Virus record (IMG/VR): IMGVR_UViG_3300023199_000099
Span: 1-44,070 of that record
Reading direction: 5' to 3' (one strand)
Source of the DNA: a virus
Length of the DNA stretch: 44,070 nt
Part shown: positions 16,501-23,351 of the stretch, one piece after another
Layout of the letters: every line of letters starts with the position of its first letter
Position numbering within the stretch: position 1 is the stretch's first letter
Notes under the pieces: generated by a model
What the model saw: the letters and a program-made list of their open reading frames with translations, nothing else
Databases searched by the model: none
Told to the model about the DNA's origin: nothing
Made by a program: the position numbers and the translations under genes

Positions 16501-17003
16501 CAGTCACGGCATCACTGGTGGTGGATTTTTCGGACGGCGCGCAGGACGGGCTGCTGCAGGCCGAGATAGACAGCCGGGAGGACGGCTTTAACCAGGGCAA
16601 GACGTCGTTCATCCCCGGGGACGATGCGTATTTTCTCGTCTACCTGGGCAGCAACACGGCGCTCAAGACGGTGGCTGCGACCCTCGGCGCGGTAAGCCTG
16701 GTGCAGACCGCCGGGCGCGAGGTCGAGCCGGAGACGGTGCAGTTCACCGAGCAGCAGCGCGAGGCGACGCTGGGCTACCCGGTGAGCGGCGGGCTCTCTG
16801 TGAGCTGGATGGGCGCGAACCCCGGCGCGGCGCAACTGCGCGGCGACAACCAGCTTGTGCTGCCGAGCCCTGGCCTCGGCATCGCCCGGGTGACGTACAA
16901 GACGACGTTCCGGGTGTATCGGCTATCCAACCTGCCCTCGACGGTGAACGGCAAGGGCGATTATTCCGTGCTGATCGCGCTGACCGGGGAGGTGGTGGCA
17001 TGA
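16497..17003 (+). CDS. Putative tail tip protein
   Basis: 168 residues, ATG overlapping the hub gene's stop. Beta-rich with an N-terminal strand pattern MTVTASLVVDFSDG and a C-terminal YKTTFRVYRLSNLP segment. Placed at the end of the tail module; family not recognised. Confidence 0.55.
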   Translation: MTVTASLVVDFSDGAQDGLLQAEIDSREDGFNQGKTSFIPGDDAYFLVYLGSNTALKTVAATLGAVSLVQTAGREVEPETVQFTEQQREATLGYPVSGGLSVSWMGANPGAAQLRGDNQLVLPSPGLGIARVTYKTTFRVYRLSNLPSTVNGKGDYSVLIALTGEVVA

Positions 17004-17170
17004 TCGAAGTGGCGCTCGCGATGGGAATAATCGGAGCGATCTACGCCTGGGAGCGGTGGCGAGTGCGGCGCATCCGCGCCGAAGCTGAGCTGGAGCGCCA
17101 GCGCACGCGCGAGCTGTTCGGAGACCTGCGCAAATGTGTGGAGCATTTTCATGACGACCAACAAGACTGA
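17000..17170 (+). CDS. Small membrane-anchored coiled-coil protein
   Basis: 56 residues, ATG 17000 overlapping the previous stop. One N-terminal hydrophobic helix (about 3-17) and a long Arg/Glu helix ending CVEHFHDDQQD. It overlaps the next small membrane gene in another frame. Together the two look like an accessory lysis or membrane pair. Confidence 0.5.
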   Translation: MIEVALAMGIIGAIYAWERWRVRRIRAEAELERQRTRELFGDLRKCVEHFHDDQQD

Positions 17171-17369
17171 AGGCAACGGCTGGAGCCAGTGGGAGAAAAA
17201 GGTCCTGGGAGACCTGAAGCGCCTGGAGGAGAACCAGGTGCGCTTGTTCACCAAGCAAGAGGACCACAGCGTGGCCCTGGCGACGCTGTTCGCGCGAATG
17301 TCCATGCTGGCGGCCGGCATCGCCTCCGGCGTGTCGCTCGCGTTTAGAATCGTGCCGTTGATGATGTAA
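17151..17369 (+). CDS. XhlA-like small membrane protein (coiled coil plus C-terminal span)
   Basis: 72 residues from ATG 17151, with GGAG eight bases before it. N-terminal Trp and a heptad-like helix (WEKKVLGDLKRLEENQVRL), then one C-terminal membrane segment (about 48-68). This is the layout of XhlA/haemolysin-type proteins that accompany holins. Similarity is by architecture only. It could be a second lysis component far from the main cassette. Confidence 0.5.
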   Translation: MTTNKTEGNGWSQWEKKVLGDLKRLEENQVRLFTKQEDHSVALATLFARMSMLAAGIASGVSLAFRIVPLMM

Positions 17370-17692
17370 TGGTGCACATCATCGTCAAGCGCGGCGCCGG
17401 CACCAGCCCCGGCGACGAGATCGTGGACCCGCTGCTCTCCACGCAGCCGGCCGCGCTCAGCCGTGGCCGCGCCGAGCTGGACAAGCAAGGCAGCGGCGCG
17501 CAGGAAGTCACCCTCACCGTGCCGTTCGTGACCGGCCGCCGCCCCGGCCAGCTCGAAGCCGTGCACGATATCGAGTCCGGCCGCGTCTTCAAGGGCAAGA
17601 TCACCAGCCTGCGCCACCACGGCCGCGGCGGCGATAGCCCCGAAGCCTGGACCGATGTAACATTGGAGACCCCCAGCGAGGTATTTGTGTGA
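17369..17692 (+). CDS. Hypothetical late protein
   Basis: 107 residues, ATG overlapping the previous stop. Begins MVHIIVKRGAGTSPGDEIVDP and shows the pattern of a beta-barrel phage protein (VPFVTGRRPGQLEAVHD, GKITSLRHHGRG). Similar sequences often close siphovirus tail operons; function unknown. Confidence 0.55.
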   Translation: MVHIIVKRGAGTSPGDEIVDPLLSTQPAALSRGRAELDKQGSGAQEVTLTVPFVTGRRPGQLEAVHDIESGRVFKGKITSLRHHGRGGDSPEAWTDVTLETPSEVFV

Positions 17693-17997
17693 CCTATCGA
17701 CCCGCAGTGAACTGGAACGCCGGCATGTCGGCGGACTCCGACGACCTGCATGACGCCGACATGCTAGCCACCAGGCGCCTGAACAAGCCGGACGTCGCAC
17801 ACTACAACGGCGAGATCGAGCCCATCGACTACATGCGCGCCATCATGTCCCGCGAGGAGTTCCGCGGCTTCCTGCGCGGCAACGTCATCAAGTACATCTC
17901 CCGCTTCCACCGCAAGGGCGGGGTGGAGGATTTGCGCAAGGCGCAGGTCTACCAGCAGTGGCTGCTCGAGCACGAGACCAATGCACCCACTGACTGA
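17689..17997 (+). CDS. DUF3310 (SaV-like) protein
   Basis: 102 residues, GTG 17689 overlapping the previous stop. The DUF3310 signature is clear: DVAHYNGEIEPIDYM, then FRGFLRGNVIKYISRFHRKGG, then EDLRKAQVYQQWLLE. The family is common in phages and often next to nucleotide metabolism genes; its biochemical role is unsettled. Its presence at the end of the tail module is unusual but it may be read from the late transcript. Confidence 0.85.
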   Translation: MTYRPAVNWNAGMSADSDDLHDADMLATRRLNKPDVAHYNGEIEPIDYMRAIMSREEFRGFLRGNVIKYISRFHRKGGVEDLRKAQVYQQWLLEHETNAPTD

Positions 17998-18208
17998 GCT
18001 CAAGCGCCTGCTCTCCGCCCGCGCCGACCGGCGCACCGGCACCATCCTCTCCGTCGCCCACGGCCGCGCCCAGGTGCGCACCGCCGCCGGCGTGCAGGAC
18101 GTCGCCCTCGGCGCCGTCACCGCCGCCGCCGGCGACCGCGTCGCCGTGCAGCAGGGCGAGATCATCGGCCGCCTGTCCTCCGATCCTCCCCCCGAATACC
18201 GGGTATAA
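17981..18208 (+). CDS. Small OB-like hypothetical
   Basis: 75 residues, ATG 17981 overlapping DUF3310 by 17 bp. After a short helix the sequence RTGTILSVAHGRAQVRTAAG, VALGAVTAAAGDRVAVQQGEIIGRL has the strand pattern of a small beta-barrel. It ends the rightward late block. Function unknown. Confidence 0.6.
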   Translation: MHPLTELKRLLSARADRRTGTILSVAHGRAQVRTAAGVQDVALGAVTAAAGDRVAVQQGEIIGRLSSDPPPEYRV

Positions 18209-18235
18209 ATTCAGAAGATTTTTCTGCGGTTGTGC

Positions 18236-18264
18236 TTGACAAGGTATACTGAGTATACTAATAT
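18236..18264 (+). promoter_or_regulatory. Sigma-70 promoter overlapped by palindromic operator
   Basis: TTGACA (18236-18241), a 17-bp spacer and TAATAT (18259-18264) make a near-consensus promoter. The spacer contains GTATACT-G-AGTATAC (18244-18258), a perfect 15-bp palindrome with one central base, ideally placed to block RNA polymerase. It drives the operon from 18330. The bound regulator is unknown; the XRE protein at the operon end or the BrnA-like RHH protein are candidates. Confidence 0.85.
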
Positions 18265-18329
18265 ATGCACATGGTCAATACAGACCAACCCGCACCGGCC
18301 GGGAGTAGCCGGGGAATTGGAGAGAGACA

Positions 18330-18548
18330 ATGAGCGAGCACACCATCACCACATGCAAGGGTGCTTACACCGGCACATTGATTGAGTGCCTGGAATGGCA
18401 GGCGACCATGCAAGGCGCCGCGCCAGACATCGACGGCACGGACATATCGGACCTGTGGATTGCCCATGGCGATGACCCGTACCGCGACGACGACGATCTC
18501 ACGCCGGAAGATGCCGAAACCATCGTACAGAGCCGCATGAACCAGTGA
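18330..18548 (+). CDS. Small acidic hypothetical, first gene of promoter-driven operon
   Basis: 72 residues, ATG 18330 with GGAGAGAGA upstream. Two Cys near the N terminus (TCKGAY, IECLEW) and a strongly acidic C-terminal half (DDPYRDDDDLTPEDAE). It follows the operator-covered promoter by about 60 bp. No family recognised; the acidity would suit a DNA mimic or an inhibitor, but that is speculation. Confidence 0.65.
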   Translation: MSEHTITTCKGAYTGTLIECLEWQATMQGAAPDIDGTDISDLWIAHGDDPYRDDDDLTPEDAETIVQSRMNQ

Positions 18549-18640
18549 CTCACTCCCGAGCGCCTGCCAACGCGGGCGCTCCAGAGTGGGATTCGCCCAC
18601 AGCCCCACCGGAGGGCAGTTGCCGGGACAGGAGAGAGACC

Positions 18641-18757
18641 ATGAGCAACGAGCGCGAGCAATTGATCGATGCACTCATAGCCCGGATACAGGCCAAATGG
18701 CCAAATATAGATGCCGACGGGGAGCGCGCCGATGACTGGCAGCGATGGCGCGCTTAA
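18641..18757 (+). CDS. Very small hypothetical
   Basis: 38 residues (MSNEREQLIDALIARIQ start), ATG preceded by GGAGAGAGACC, the same leader sequence as at 18330. One amphipathic helix followed by an acidic Trp-containing tail (DDWQRWRA). Its end overlaps the next gene. The strong ribosome site argues that it is translated. Confidence 0.5.
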   Translation: MSNEREQLIDALIARIQAKWPNIDADGERADDWQRWRA

Positions 18758-19046
18758 GCGCAACAAGGTCCAGATAACGCTGCGTGTCGACGCGGATGTC
18801 CTGGACGAGTATCGCGCGCTGGGAAAGGGATACCAGCGCGCGATGAACGATGCGCTGCGTAGCGCTCTACGCAAGCGCGGAGATGTCAGGCGAGAGTGGA
18901 CGCCAGTGGAGGACGACTACCTCGCGCAGCATTACCGGGCCCTCGGTGGCCGCCAGTGCGCAATCAGGCTAGGGCGCAGCCAAATGGCGATACACCATAG
19001 GGCCAGCTACCTCGGGTTGACCAATGGCGAAGAAATCACAGACTGA
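18732..19046 (+). CDS. BrnA C-terminal-like ribbon-helix-helix fused to Myb/SANT-like domain
   Basis: 104 residues from ATG 18732. Residues about 9-50 (KVQITLRVDADVLDEYRALGKGYQRAMNDALRSAL) match the C-terminal RHH part of BrnA-type antitoxins, which bind operator DNA. Residues about 56-100 (EWTPVEDDYLAQHYRALGGRQCAIRLGRSQMAIHHRAS) resemble a Myb/SANT or GcrA-type helix-turn-helix. The BrnA N-terminal toxin-neutralising part is missing here and occurs in the next gene. Overlaps that gene by 23 bp. Likely a DNA-binding regulator. Confidence 0.65.
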   Translation: MTGSDGALKRNKVQITLRVDADVLDEYRALGKGYQRAMNDALRSALRKRGDVRREWTPVEDDYLAQHYRALGGRQCAIRLGRSQMAIHHRASYLGLTNGEEITD

Positions 19047-19629
19047 TTGGCGGAAAGTCGACGCTATGACGGACGACGAGATTGACAAATCCGATATCCC
19101 AGAGCCTTCGCCTGCCGACATGCGGCGTAGTGTCCCCCGCATAGGTCTGCGTCGCTACATCCAGCACATCACGCTCACGACCGGCGACACCCGCCGGTCG
19201 TATCGTGATGAGGTCGGAGACGACGTGGTGGAGTACCTCTCCACCACGATCCTCCCGGAGGCCCTGGCCGAGCGCGAGCCCGGCGCGCAGGGGCCGGAGA
19301 TCTCCGGCATGGGCCTGCACCTGACCGCGCTAGCTCGCGGCCGGTGCGGGCTCATCGCCTCCGTCGTCTCTCCAGTCGAGGGCGGCGATCGGCCGTATGT
19401 GCCAGTGCTGGTGATGGGCGTGGCCGCAGAGCCCCGCTGCTCCCGTAAGGTGTGGGAACTGCTACATATGCCCGGTGCCTACTACGTGACGGATCCAGCA
19501 ACGCCGCCGTCTCCACCGTGGTGCGCCGCGCGCCTGGAGCCCGCCGCTTCGATCCTCGGCCGCGAACGGCTCATGATGCTGGGAGACTTTGAGCGCTGCC
19601 TCGCCTGGGCGTGGCTGGAACGGCAATGA
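19024..19629 (+). CDS. BrnA N-terminal-like segment fused to unknown domain
   Basis: 201 residues, ATG 19024. The start KKSQTDWRKVDAMTDDEIDKSDIPE is the characteristic N-terminal stretch of BrnA antitoxins, normally found before the RHH part now seen on the previous gene. Residues about 40-200 form an unrecognised domain (RRYIQHITLTTGDTRRS, GDRPYVPVLVMGVAAEPR, MLGDFERCLAWAWLE) with three or four Cys. No BrnT toxin is visible in the window. The domain could be a replacement effector or simply a phage regulator. Confidence 0.6.
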   Translation: MAKKSQTDWRKVDAMTDDEIDKSDIPEPSPADMRRSVPRIGLRRYIQHITLTTGDTRRSYRDEVGDDVVEYLSTTILPEALAEREPGAQGPEISGMGLHLTALARGRCGLIASVVSPVEGGDRPYVPVLVMGVAAEPRCSRKVWELLHMPGAYYVTDPATPPSPPWCAARLEPAASILGRERLMMLGDFERCLAWAWLERQ

Positions 19630-19829
19630 AGCTGGTCGACACCCCCGCCAAGCTGCGCGCCGCGCGCCGGGCGCTGGGCTGGACTCAGCCTTACCTGGCC
19701 GAGGAGCTCGGCCTTACGCGCGACGCGGTGGCCAAGATGGAGGCGGGCGTCCGGCCGATCGAGCGCCGCACGGACCTGGCGATCCGCTATCTGTTGGAGC
19801 GCGAGGCGCCCTCATCCGTCACGGCTTGA
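19626..19829 (+). CDS. XRE-family HTH protein
   Basis: 67 residues from ATG 19626, overlapping the previous stop (ATGA). The helix-turn-helix is clear: LRAARRALGWTQPYLAEELGLTRDAVAKMEAG. Ends 18 bp inside the convergent repressor gene. As the last gene of the operon it is a good candidate to bind the palindrome at 18244-18258 and act as autoregulator. Confidence 0.8.
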   Translation: MKLVDTPAKLRAARRALGWTQPYLAEELGLTRDAVAKMEAGVRPIERRTDLAIRYLLEREAPSSVTA

Positions 19830-20600
19830 TCCGTCGCTGCCGTCTCGCTCTGCGCCGGCGGCTCGATCGTCTGCTGCAATAAACGCATCCCCAACCTCCC
19901 GCCACCGGACGCGGCTCGCAGGGGTGAGCTGGCGGTGTATCTCCACCAGTTTTCTCTCCTCCTCTGAGATGGCCACGTCCGGCTCCTTGGTCGAGTACTC
20001 ATGTGCGCCCGGCTCGGCGACGAGCTGGGCTGGTGGGGTCATCGTGTCATAGTGCGTGAGCAGGCCCTCGTCGCCCAGCAGCGGCCAGGTGCCGGCGGTG
20101 GCGCCCGAGGCGACGGCCGCGACCGCCTCTGTGCTGGTTTGGGTGGCGCGGTGCTCGGGCAGGCCGTGCAGACGCGCCAGGGTGGCCGGGCCGGCGCCGG
20201 CGAGGACGTATATCTCGGTGTAGTGGACCCAGCGGCTCCTGCGCTCAACCGCCGCCGGCGCGTGCAGGACCAGCACATCGACGCGCCCGCCGTCGGTGAG
20301 GTGGTGGGCCGTCCATGCCTGGAACGCCAGCAGCTCGTCGAGGTAGGCGCGGCAGGCTTCGTCGGTCGCGAACCAGTGGACGATATACGGCGCGCCGATT
20401 CCTTCCGCCAGCCATGTGATGCTGGCGTTCTCCGTGCGCATGATCAGGCCGAGGACATCCGGGCCCGGGACCTCGCCCTTGAGCATGCGCCCGACGGTGC
20501 CGCGAGTGATCCCGATGGACTCCGCCCAGGGATAGGGTTTCCGGCCGGCTAATACTAGGTCCAATCTGTATTGAAATTCCTGATACACGGATTTGGGCAT
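19812..20600 (-). CDS. CI-like phage repressor without S24 peptidase motif
   Basis: 262 residues from the ATG at 20600. The N-terminal HTH (LDLVLAGRKPYPWAESIGITRGTVGRMLKGE) followed by SITWLAEGIGAP is typical of phage CI repressors of proteobacteria. The remainder (about 80-260) lacks a visible LexA-type Ala-Gly cleavage site or Ser/Lys dyad. It has a helical stretch plus VDVLVLHAPAAVERRSRW, and then a linker and an acidic/basic C-terminal helix. It is divergent from the gene at 20679, with operators between. Longer upstream starts (20663, 20630) lie inside the operator repeats and lack a ribosome site. Confidence 0.7.
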   Translation of the reverse strand: MPKSVYQEFQYRLDLVLAGRKPYPWAESIGITRGTVGRMLKGEVPGPDVLGLIMRTENASITWLAEGIGAPYIVHWFATDEACRAYLDELLAFQAWTAHHLTDGGRVDVLVLHAPAAVERRSRWVHYTEIYVLAGAGPATLARLHGLPEHRATQTSTEAVAAVASGATAGTWPLLGDEGLLTHYDTMTPPAQLVAEPGAHEYSTKEPDVAISEEERKLVEIHRQLTPASRVRWREVGDAFIAADDRAAGAERDGSDGSSRDG

Positions 20601-20662
20601 CGGTGATTGACAATGCCCGGATACGGGCATACCGTATTGAATCATTTGAATCACTTGAATCA
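20592..20662. promoter_or_regulatory. Divergent control region: inverted repeat and three direct repeats
   Basis: Contains ATGCCCG-GATA-CGGGCAT (20613-20630), a further half-site GGGCAT at the repressor start (20595-20600), and three copies of TTGAATCA at 20637-20644, 20646-20653 and 20655-20662, at exactly 9-bp spacing. A TTGACA at 20607-20612 sits between, with a poor -10 17 bp on, facing right. The arrangement fits a repressor/early-switch operator region. Confidence 0.65.
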
Positions 20663-20678
20663 ACCAGGGTTATAGCAC

Positions 20679-20882
20679 GTGAGCCACAGCACAGAAACCG
20701 CGCGGGAGCCGGCCGGGCAGTCGGAGCCGCCGATCATCGTCCGCCTGTATCCGGGCCCGATCCGTGACGCGGTGGTGCGGCTGGCGAGGGAGGGGAACCG
20801 CCCGTATCAGCGCCAGGTTGATCTGATCATGGAGAAGGGCTTGGAAGTGCTGGGCGCCCCACGGGAGCGGCCGAGAGAATAA
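20679..20882 (+). CDS. Small RHH-like regulator (Cro position)
   Basis: 67 residues, GTG 20679. The core PIIVRLYPGPIRDAVVRLAREGNRPYQRQVDLIMEKGLEVL has the strand-helix-helix pattern of Arc/MetJ-type DNA-binding proteins. It is the first gene to the right of the repressor, divergent from it, where Cro would lie. A role as early-switch antagonist is inferred from place. Confidence 0.6.
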   Translation: MSHSTETAREPAGQSEPPIIVRLYPGPIRDAVVRLAREGNRPYQRQVDLIMEKGLEVLGAPRERPRE

Positions 20883-20891
20883 ACAAGTGGC

Positions 20892-20924
20892 CCGGCCGGC
20901 GCTGCCACGCCGACCGGGCCGGGT
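20892..20924 (+). terminator. GC-rich hairpin, probable terminator or attenuator
   Basis: CCCGGCC (20892-20898) pairs with GGCCGGG (20918-20924), and inner GGCG/CGCC add to the stem. There is no T-tract, so intrinsic termination is uncertain; it could attenuate the early transcript before the CII-like gene. Confidence 0.5.
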
Positions 20925-20953
20925 GAGGTTGTCGGCTTGAGTCACCTTGGAAC

Positions 20954-20976
20954 CTCGCGTGTGATTGTACCGCGAG
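20954..20976. promoter_or_regulatory. Inverted repeat before CII-like gene
   Basis: CTCGCG (20954-20959), 11 bases, CGCGAG (20971-20976), within the only non-coding stretch before 21027. Possible operator for the CII-like or another regulator; no promoter hexamers of good quality were found next to it. Confidence 0.35.
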
Positions 20977-21026
20977 TGTAAGCCGCCGGCCTCGGGATAA
21001 CCTGTGAACCGAGGAGGAGCATCCAC

Positions 21027-21488
21027 ATGAATCGCGTGGATCTGGCGATGTATCAAACGGTGCACGACTACGGCGGCGCCGAGGTGCTGTCGCAGTACCT
21101 GGCCATCCGGCCGGGCACGCTGAACAACAAGGTGGATCCGGGCTGCGACACCCACAATCTCACCGTGCACGAGGCCGTGGCGCTGCAGCTCGCCACCGGC
21201 AGCCGCAAGATTGTCCGCGCCGAGGCCCAGGCCCTGGGCGGGGTGTTCGTGCAGGGCGGCAACTGGCGCGGCGTCTCCGACCAACACCTGCTCGACGCCT
21301 GGGCGACGCTCCAGGTCTCCCACGGCGAGACCGCCAAGACCATCCAGCGCTCGCTCGACGACGGCATGATCTCCCGCAAGGAGCTGCGCGACATTCGCCA
21401 CGAGGTGTTCGAGGATTTCCGCTGCGCGATGGAGCTCTACCAGCGACTTGAGGGGCTGTGCGATGAGCCGAGGGAGGAAACGGAATGA
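21027..21488 (+). CDS. CII/CP76-like phage regulatory protein
   Basis: 153 residues, ATG 21027 with GAGGAGG upstream. It follows the CP76-type CII family: MYQTVHDYGGAEVLSQYLAIRPGTLNNKV, then HNLTVHEAVALQLATGSRKIVRAEAQALGG. Members are early activators that help establish lysogeny in P2-like and related phages. The C-terminal half is helical. It lies downstream of the Cro-position gene, as in lambdoid layouts. Confidence 0.8.
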   Translation: MNRVDLAMYQTVHDYGGAEVLSQYLAIRPGTLNNKVDPGCDTHNLTVHEAVALQLATGSRKIVRAEAQALGGVFVQGGNWRGVSDQHLLDAWATLQVSHGETAKTIQRSLDDGMISRKELRDIRHEVFEDFRCAMELYQRLEGLCDEPREETE

Positions 21489-21670
21489 TGGCCGCGCGCG
21501 GCAGACTGTGGGCTCTGGTCGCGGCGATCGTGGACCGGCTGCGGCATATGCCGCTTGCCGTCGACTGGCGGCGCTGCGCCTGCGGCCGCGAGTACGAAGC
21601 GACCCGCACCGACCAACAAACCTGCACCCAATGCGCCCAGCCCGAGGCGCGCCCGCCGGGGGCGAGCTGA
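21485..21670 (+). CDS. Small zinc-ribbon protein
   Basis: 61 residues, ATG 21485 overlapping the CII-like stop. An N-terminal basic/hydrophobic helix, then four Cys arranged C-x-C...C-x-x-C (RRCACGREYEA, QQTCTQCAQ), a zinc-ribbon spacing. Unknown function. Confidence 0.6.
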   Translation: MMAARGRLWALVAAIVDRLRHMPLAVDWRRCACGREYEATRTDQQTCTQCAQPEARPPGAS

Positions 21671-22005
21671 TGAGCGCGCGGCTGATCGAGGTGCTGACGT
21701 TCGGCCACTTCGGCCCGCCCTCGGCGCGCCGGCGCCTGTGGGTGGAGCCCGGCCGGGCGCTGCCGGTGACGCAGTGGGATCTGTTGATGGTCTACGTCGA
21801 CCGCCTCAACGGCCATGAGCAGGTGGTGTTTGATTTGCACGGGCCGGGCACGCGCTACGGCCCGCGCCGGGGCGCGCTGTCGCTGACGTGCCTGGAGCTG
21901 AACTTCGACGTCGTCGCCCGCGCCATCAGCCGCACCGAGCACGGCCGCGTCGAGGGCATCCACGTGGAGCTGATCAACCTGGCCCTGGCCGCGAGGGCAT
22001 CATGA
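21670..22005 (+). CDS. Early hypothetical protein
   Basis: 111 residues from ATG 21670, overlapping the previous stop. Mixed alpha/beta with no membrane segment (MSARLIEVLTFGHFGPP start, ALSLTCLELNFDVVARAIS centre). The phrase MSAR at the start recurs in 22002 and 22816, reflecting the shared ATGAGCGCG start context, not homology. Function unknown. Confidence 0.6.
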   Translation: MSARLIEVLTFGHFGPPSARRRLWVEPGRALPVTQWDLLMVYVDRLNGHEQVVFDLHGPGTRYGPRRGALSLTCLELNFDVVARAISRTEHGRVEGIHVELINLALAARAS

Positions 22006-22205
22006 GCGCGCGGCATGGCCGATACTGCGATTACTGCGGCGTGTGGTTCACGACGCCGTATCCGTTCAAGAAGTTCTGCGACGATCCTTGCCGCTTGGCA
22101 TTTAACAAGATCGTCGACGACAACGCCCGCGTGGTCATGCGCGCGGTGCGCGAGAGCGTCCGGGAGATTATCCGGGCGCGCCATTCCAACCCAGCTCACA
22201 GGTGA
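22002..22205 (+). CDS. Small zinc-finger protein
   Basis: 67 residues from ATG 22002, overlapping the previous stop. Cys pattern C-x-x-C...C-x4-C (YCDYCGVWF, KKFCDDPCRLAFN) resembles short treble-clef fingers of phage early proteins. A basic C-terminal helix could contact nucleic acid. Role unknown. Confidence 0.65.
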   Translation: MSARHGRYCDYCGVWFTTPYPFKKFCDDPCRLAFNKIVDDNARVVMRAVRESVREIIRARHSNPAHR

Positions 22206-22819
22206 CCACTATGTACGAGCGCAACACATTCGAGCGGTATCTCCGCGACGACGAGGAGCGCAAGCTCTTTGCCACCATCAAGGCGTACCGGGCGGACTTA
22301 TACGCCCGGCGCGATCTCTACATGCTGCAGCTCATCCGCCAGACCGGGGTGCGCATCGGCAGCGCGGCGCGGCTGACCTGCGCGGACGCCCGCGAGACGC
22401 TGCGATCCCACCGGCTGCGGCTGCGCCCGGAGATCTGCAAGCGCGGCCAGGGCTATTCGACCTACGCGAACAAGGCGGCCCGGGCGGCGCTGCGCGGGCT
22501 GCTGGCTTGCCGGCGCGAGATGGGCCACGACGAGCACCCGGACGGCTGCCTGATACTGAGCCGCCACGGCAAAGGGATCTCCGTGCGCTCGATCCAGGCG
22601 CGGATGCAAAAGTGGTGCCAGGCCGCCGAGATCGACGTGCAGGCCAGCCCGCACTGGCTGCGCCATACCCTGGCCAAGCGCATCGTCCAACGCTCGACCA
22701 GCCGCAACCCCGTCGCCATCGTCCAGCGCCAGCTCGGCCAGTCCAGCCCCTCAAGCGCCGCCGTCTACACCATGCCCGACCGCGAGGAAATCGAGGCGGC
22801 GGTGGAGGCGGCGAGATGA
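22202..22819 (+). CDS. Minimal tyrosine recombinase (catalytic domain only)
   Basis: 205 residues, GTG 22202 (ATG 22211 possible). Catalytic landmarks: R51 (TGVRIGSAARL), H151/R154 (HWLRHT) and the nucleophile Y189 (AAVYTM). The usual second His of LGHSS is Gln (LGQSSPSS, Q180), a tolerated change in some members. The N-terminal SAM-like core-binding domain is absent, so on its own it may bind DNA poorly or act with a partner. It sits among early genes and not near an att site. Confidence 0.75.
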   Translation: MTTMYERNTFERYLRDDEERKLFATIKAYRADLYARRDLYMLQLIRQTGVRIGSAARLTCADARETLRSHRLRLRPEICKRGQGYSTYANKAARAALRGLLACRREMGHDEHPDGCLILSRHGKGISVRSIQARMQKWCQAAEIDVQASPHWLRHTLAKRIVQRSTSRNPVAIVQRQLGQSSPSSAAVYTMPDREEIEAAVEAAR

Positions 22820-23124
22820 GCGCGAGACCGTTCGAGCACACTCTGTTCCGCCACGCCTTGCGCCTCTCAGGCAGCGAGGCGCCCGCGCCGCACTTTCGCG
22901 AGGCCACGCGCTTCTACTACGACGATACGTTCGGAGCGGCCACGCTCCCCAATCTCGCCCGGGAAGTGATGGGCGGCTACGCCCGCTACACAACCAGCGG
23001 CGCGGTGCGCGTCTACGTCTGGCGCGACAACGGCGAGTTCATCGGCTCCGTCGTCGTCAACGTGCTACTCGTGCCGAAGATCCACGTTCTGGACGCCACC
23101 ATCGACCGGGGCCTGCCGGCATGA
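22816..23124 (+). CDS. Early hypothetical protein
   Basis: 102 residues from ATG 22816, overlapping the recombinase stop. Aromatic-rich with beta-strands at the C terminus (RVYVWRDNGEFIGSVVVNVLL). No motif recognised. Confidence 0.6.
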   Translation: MSARPFEHTLFRHALRLSGSEAPAPHFREATRFYYDDTFGAATLPNLAREVMGGYARYTTSGAVRVYVWRDNGEFIGSVVVNVLLVPKIHVLDATIDRGLPA

Positions 23125-23351
23125 GCCAGCTCGACATGCAATTCGTCGACGAGGCGGACGCCTTCATGATGCAGGGCGCCCGCCCGGGCGTGCAGTGGTC
23201 CATCGTCCGGTACCGCCGCCTGTTATGGACCGCAATCATGCTCTACCAGGGCCGCGAGGTGTGCTGGACCAGCATCGACCACAGCCCGGAGCCCGGCGAC
23301 GAGCACCTGACAGAAAGCGAGCGGAGGTATTTCCATGACCACGCTGGCTAG
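23121..23351 (+). CDS. Early hypothetical protein
   Basis: 76 residues, ATG overlapping the previous stop. Acidic ends with a central aromatic core (WSIVRYRRLLWTAIMLYQG). Possibly a small DNA- or enzyme-binding host-takeover protein; not recognised. Confidence 0.55.
   Translation: MSQLDMQFVDEADAFMMQGARPGVQWSIVRYRRLLWTAIMLYQGREVCWTSIDHSPEPGDEHLTESERRYFHDHAG

Noticed and set aside
20601-20663. Longer N terminus of the repressor (MIQVIQ start)
   Set aside because: The repeated Ile-Gln pattern is a translation of the TTGAATCA operator repeats; no ribosome site.
22015-22815. Long upstream extension of the 22816 gene (369 codons in total)
   Set aside because: The extension overlaps the zinc-finger and recombinase genes and is Arg/Pro/Ala-rich noise.
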